Below are positions 61,148 to 64,000 of a DNA stretch of 64,000 nucleotides, one piece after another. Source of the stretch: Dioscorea cayenensis subsp. rotundata (Eukaryota > Streptophyta > Magnoliopsida > Dioscoreales > Dioscoreaceae). The notes under the pieces were generated by a model. That model saw only the letters and a program-made list of their open reading frames with translations. It made no database searches and was not told where the DNA came from. How positions within the stretch are numbered: the first letter of the stretch is position 1; every line of letters starts with the position of its first letter. A program made the translations under genes and the position numbers. Location of the stretch: the NCBI RefSeq assembly GCF_009730915.1, contig NC_052489.1, positions 1,054,001 through 1,118,000 of the forward strand. Direction: 5' to 3'.

Positions 61148-62200
61148 TCGCGGAGACGAGAGACAGAGAGAGAGGCCGTTGGGGGTGATGAAGCGTTTGA
61201 GAGGAAACGGAGGGGTATTTATAGGGGAATCGAAGGGCAGGGAATATTGTTCAACTTCCTGTTTATTACGATCCAGCCACTGTGATGAACGGTTGGGGTT
61301 TCGTTATATTGCCTCGGGATGTGCGGTCATATAAATGGATTTATTATTTAATACCGTTGATTAACAGTTAATTAATTTGTTATGATTGTAATAAAATGAG
61401 TTTTATGGATTGGATTTTTTTAGTTTTGTAAAATTAAAAGATTCATGAGACTAAACTATGATAAAATTTTTTATTATTATTTTCGTTTATTAGACACTTT
61501 CTAAAAATGATTAAAAAATATTATGCAATTAATGGTGCTAATATCTAAACCATTCAGGTGTGCATGATAGATCATTCAATTTGTAACTTCATGCGTTTGA
61601 TCTTTACTTGCATATCATAAAACGCGCATGAATAGAGTTTGCATTTTTAAAATGAAACTTCATTAATTCATACATTTTTAGAGCTCCAATCACATCTAAC
61701 ATATTATTTATGCCAAATGATATGCTTTGAAAAAAAAAAAATTAAGTTCTTAATTATGAGTTATCTAAGGGATGAGACTCGTTCTTATTGTCACTTGTCA
61801 AGGAGATACACATACATACAGTTAATATCTCAATATATTCGAATCCGTCTCTTTGGCAAAGACACGAATTCTTTATGAAAAAAACCCGATGTCAATAGAC
61901 ATTATTGTTAGAGAGATGCACGTAAAGTTTATACCATAATATATTCAAACCCGTCTTTTCGGCAAGGGCACTAACCCTTACATGAAAGACCCAGTGCCAA
62001 TTGACCAAAAGATCATTGGCCATATTATATCTATAATTCAATGCATTTATTGATATACAAACATAATCTTCAAAAAAAAATAACATGAAATTTCTGGTAA
62101 AAATAAAAATTAAGAAAGCAGATCAAACAAGAAGAAAAAAAGATGACAACAAAGAACAAAAAAAGAAGAGCAAGATCAGTACTTTCATGAGCTCAAAATC
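61148..62200. other. Spacer with phytocyanin promoter and SINE-like dimer
   Basis: 61148-61330 is phytocyanin leader and promoter. 61340-61770 is AT-rich with no feature. A SINE-like dimer covers about 61780-62035. 62036-62200 is probably DUF538 3'UTR. Confidence 0.5.
61780..62035 (-). mobile_element. Dimeric tRNA-derived SINE-like element
   Basis: Read on the minus strand, unit 1 opens TTGGCCAATGATCTTTTGG and has A box TGGTCAATTGG; its B box GGGTTTGAATAT is decayed. Unit 2 has TGTCTATTGACATCGGGT and B box GGATTCGAATAT. Unit 1 matches the best kept unit at 2551-2747 (TTGGCCAATGACCATTTGG, ATTGGCATCGGGTCT), so both sites belong to one family, here as a dimer, there as a longer array. Confidence 0.6.
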
Positions 62201-63344
62201 TTAAAATTCATCCACAATGACTGAATCCCTGGGAATTTCAAATGCATCCTTTGATCTCAACTTCTTCACTCCTGCAGTGAAGCATACCTTACCAGAACTG
62301 AAGCTCTCTACACTGACATCAGTGACCTTCATCCAGACCAGGACTTTGGTCTTCATCCCTTCAACACCTGAGAGCTTACCTCTTGACAGTACTCCCTTGA
62401 CACGAGCCGCGTATCGGAGCACCGATGAGTCCTTGAAACATACCTCACAGTTGGAAGGCAAGTGAACAATCAGCTTCCCTTTGTTGTCATCAAATTCATA
62501 GCAAATTATGTTCTTCGGGAAGAGGCCGGGAGGTAGGTTGTGCTCGCGGAGGAGATCCGGCAGTGGTTTCTGTTGTCTTCCTGAAGAAAAGTGAAAATAG
62601 AATGAGCTTTTGATCATTGAAACCCGTTTTGATTGCATAAGATCATTGTGGAAATTTTTTCATGATAATTTGTGTGACTAAACAAATACAATTGATTGTT
62701 TTCAATGTTTAATAATATATCAAGATCCTTCCCCTGTTCAAATCATTCTTACAAGCCCCATTGTTGATCAAAACTGCATAAAAGAATACCAGAACAAACT
62801 TCATTTCTTTTCATCAGGAACCTTAAGCTCATTAATTTCACAAATGAATAGCAGGAAAAACTCTTCTTTGTTTAAATTGATATATTCATTCAGGAAAATT
62901 AATCAGCAAACATGTAATTTGGAAATAAGAGTGATTTAGATTGAATTTCAAGGGAATTTAGAACATCTCATTCATAAAAAAGAATCAAAAAACAGATGAA
63001 ACCAGAAAAATGTTTCAAAAATCACAACGTCAAGTAAAACCTCAAGCATTGAATGAAAAAAAAAAAAGCACAAAAATCAAACCTTTTAGCTTTTCCAAGA
63101 CCCATTTTGCCTTCTCCTCTACAGAATTTGAGAACCGCTGTTCAATCATTGGAAAACCATATCAGATCAAAAAACCATAAGAAACATAAATGGCAAAGAG
63201 AAAAGCATGCAAATCAAAAGATTGAATTCTAAACAAGGAAAAAATCAAAGAACCCACAGAGAGATCTCCTCCAATGGATGAGAATTCCTCCTTGGCTTTC
63301 CTGGATATCCACAAGCTCCCCACTCTTGTCAAGGCCTTCTCCAT
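62201..63344 (-). CDS. DUF538 family protein, 173 aa
   Basis: Three exons, 63258-63344, 63083-63137 and 62201-62580, all GT-AG, join to 173 aa. Family signatures appear in order: MEKALTRVGSLWISRKAKEE, SVEEKAKWVLEKLKG, LPDLLREHNLPPGLFPKNI, CYEFDDNKGKLIVHLPSNCE, VCFKDSSVLRYAARVKGVLS, GMKTKVLVWMKVTDVSV and KVCFTAGVKKLRSKDAFEIP. The length is normal for the family. DUF538 proteins are plant-specific, beta-rich and related in fold to lipid-binding BPI-type domains; some are stress-induced, but no molecular function is firmly established. There is no signal peptide. The leader contains a CT/CA compound microsatellite (63354-63405) a few bases before the start codon, so length changes there could alter the 5'UTR. 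Confidence 0.93.
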
Positions 63345-63350
63345 TGCCAG

Positions 63351-63353
<3 letters not shown>

Positions 63354-63405
<52 letters not shown>
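63354..63405. repeat. Compound (CT)n(CA)n microsatellite in the DUF538 leader
   Basis: About 13 CT units are followed directly by about 12 CA units, beginning some 10 bp upstream of the DUF538 ATG on the transcribed strand. Confidence 0.95.
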
Positions 63406-63410
<5 letters not shown>

Positions 63411-64000
63411 CTAGGAGATATACTCCCCACCAAACTAAGATCAGCTGTATCACTCCAACACCTAACAGCAAAGTTTTTCTTTTTCAACACTAAACTCATT
63501 TAATTATATAAATGCATATGCAAACAATTTAACACTAAACTCATTCCTTAACACAACCCCTGATAAATATGCAAGAGCCAAACATTCAATTAAAGAAGTA
63601 ATTTGCACACAATTTATTCTGCTTAGTCCTCAAGTTTCATTATTTTTCTTCAAATCTAAGTTTAAACATGCCCCCACGAACGGCGATCCAATTTATTGTA
63701 AAACCAAGATAGTGACGATAAAACAGGAACCATCCTTCATCATCAATTCAGATTTTGGTTTTATTTCAAAGCAGGACACTCAACTGTTTTCAACAATACA
63801 AAATTAGGAACCAAACTGAATATTGATATCAAAATCACTATTCTTTCCAAACAACAAAAGTTTTTCCAAAAAAAAAAAAGGTGAGAATTCAAAGTGATCA
63901 TAATTTAGTTGTAAAACGTCCAAGTTTATAGAGCTTACCTTGAGAACATGTGGTACCCCAGCATGTACATGTAGGTATAGTTTGACGTAAGCCAAAAAAT
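63406..64000. other. Right-edge spacer, possible partial exon at the end
   Basis: Mostly AT-rich. On the minus strand CTCAAG|GTAAGC at 63939/63938 is a strong donor, preceded by sequence reading AYVKLYLHVHAGVPHVLK to the window edge. It may be the end of an exon of a gene starting outside the window. The product is not recognised. Confidence 0.3.

Noticed and set aside
1-64000. A CRISPR array, phage, operon-like defence system or retroviral element
   Set aside because: No regularly spaced direct repeats, no reverse transcriptase, integrase or capsid-like frames and no LTR pair were seen; all genes fit ordinary plant nuclear genes.

Overview
The window is nuclear DNA of a flowering plant. Genes are rich in GT-AG introns, intergenic DNA is AT-rich, and several products are plastid-targeted or plant-specific (plastid ClpB, plastid MinE, a PSI-N-like lumen protein, a phytocyanin, a DUF538 protein, EID1-like F-box). 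The GC-rich first exons of some genes (UFD2-type E4, SNF2 gene) would suit a monocot outside the grasses, but the species cannot be fixed from sequence alone.

Layout, left to right. (1) 5-1480, minus: 5' end of a heparanase-like GH79 gene. (2) 2180-2860: an array of tRNA-derived SINE-like units. (3) 3195-8293, plus: complete plastid ClpB disaggregase, 10 coding exons, 980 aa. (4) 9260-16052, plus: SCAPER-type protein, 8 exons, 1675 aa, convergent with (5) 16837-18805, minus: a PPR protein. This is head-to-head with (6) 19551-21452, plus: a 171-aa plant protein of unknown function. (7) 21836-34407, minus: a 26-exon SNF2 helicase/HNH endonuclease of the ZRANB3/At5g07810 type. It is interrupted by exactly 1000 Ns whose two flanks duplicate each other, almost certainly an unmerged contig overlap. 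(8) 36497-37267, minus: EID1-like F-box protein. (9) 39733-40566, minus: membrane-anchored RING protein. (10) 41700-44331: repeat-rich spacer with a candidate TIR transposon nested in an AGCT-rich repeat. (11) 44332-50847, plus: ubiquitin chain elongation factor E4 (UFD2/MUSE3), 16 exons. (12) 51955-52118, plus: a MIR398-like hairpin with an 8-nt insertion in the mature arm. (13) 53187-54493, plus: PSI-N-like plastid protein. (14) 56225-58968, minus: plastid MinE. (15) 60548-61147, minus: early-nodulin-like phytocyanin. (16) 62201-63344, minus: DUF538 protein.

These are ordinary, functionally independent plant genes; there is no operon-like or defence cluster. Themes shared by several genes are plastid proteostasis and division (ClpB3, MinE, PSI-N-like), ubiquitin ligation (EDL F-box, RING, E4) and genome maintenance (SNF2-HNH). 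Exon models were built by eye from splice consensus, reading-frame continuity and family similarity recalled from memory; no search was run. The observations most worth following are the MIR398-like hairpin, the false duplication at the gap, the multimeric SINE family, a GC-AG intron in the helicase gene and an apparent frameshift in the E4 tail.
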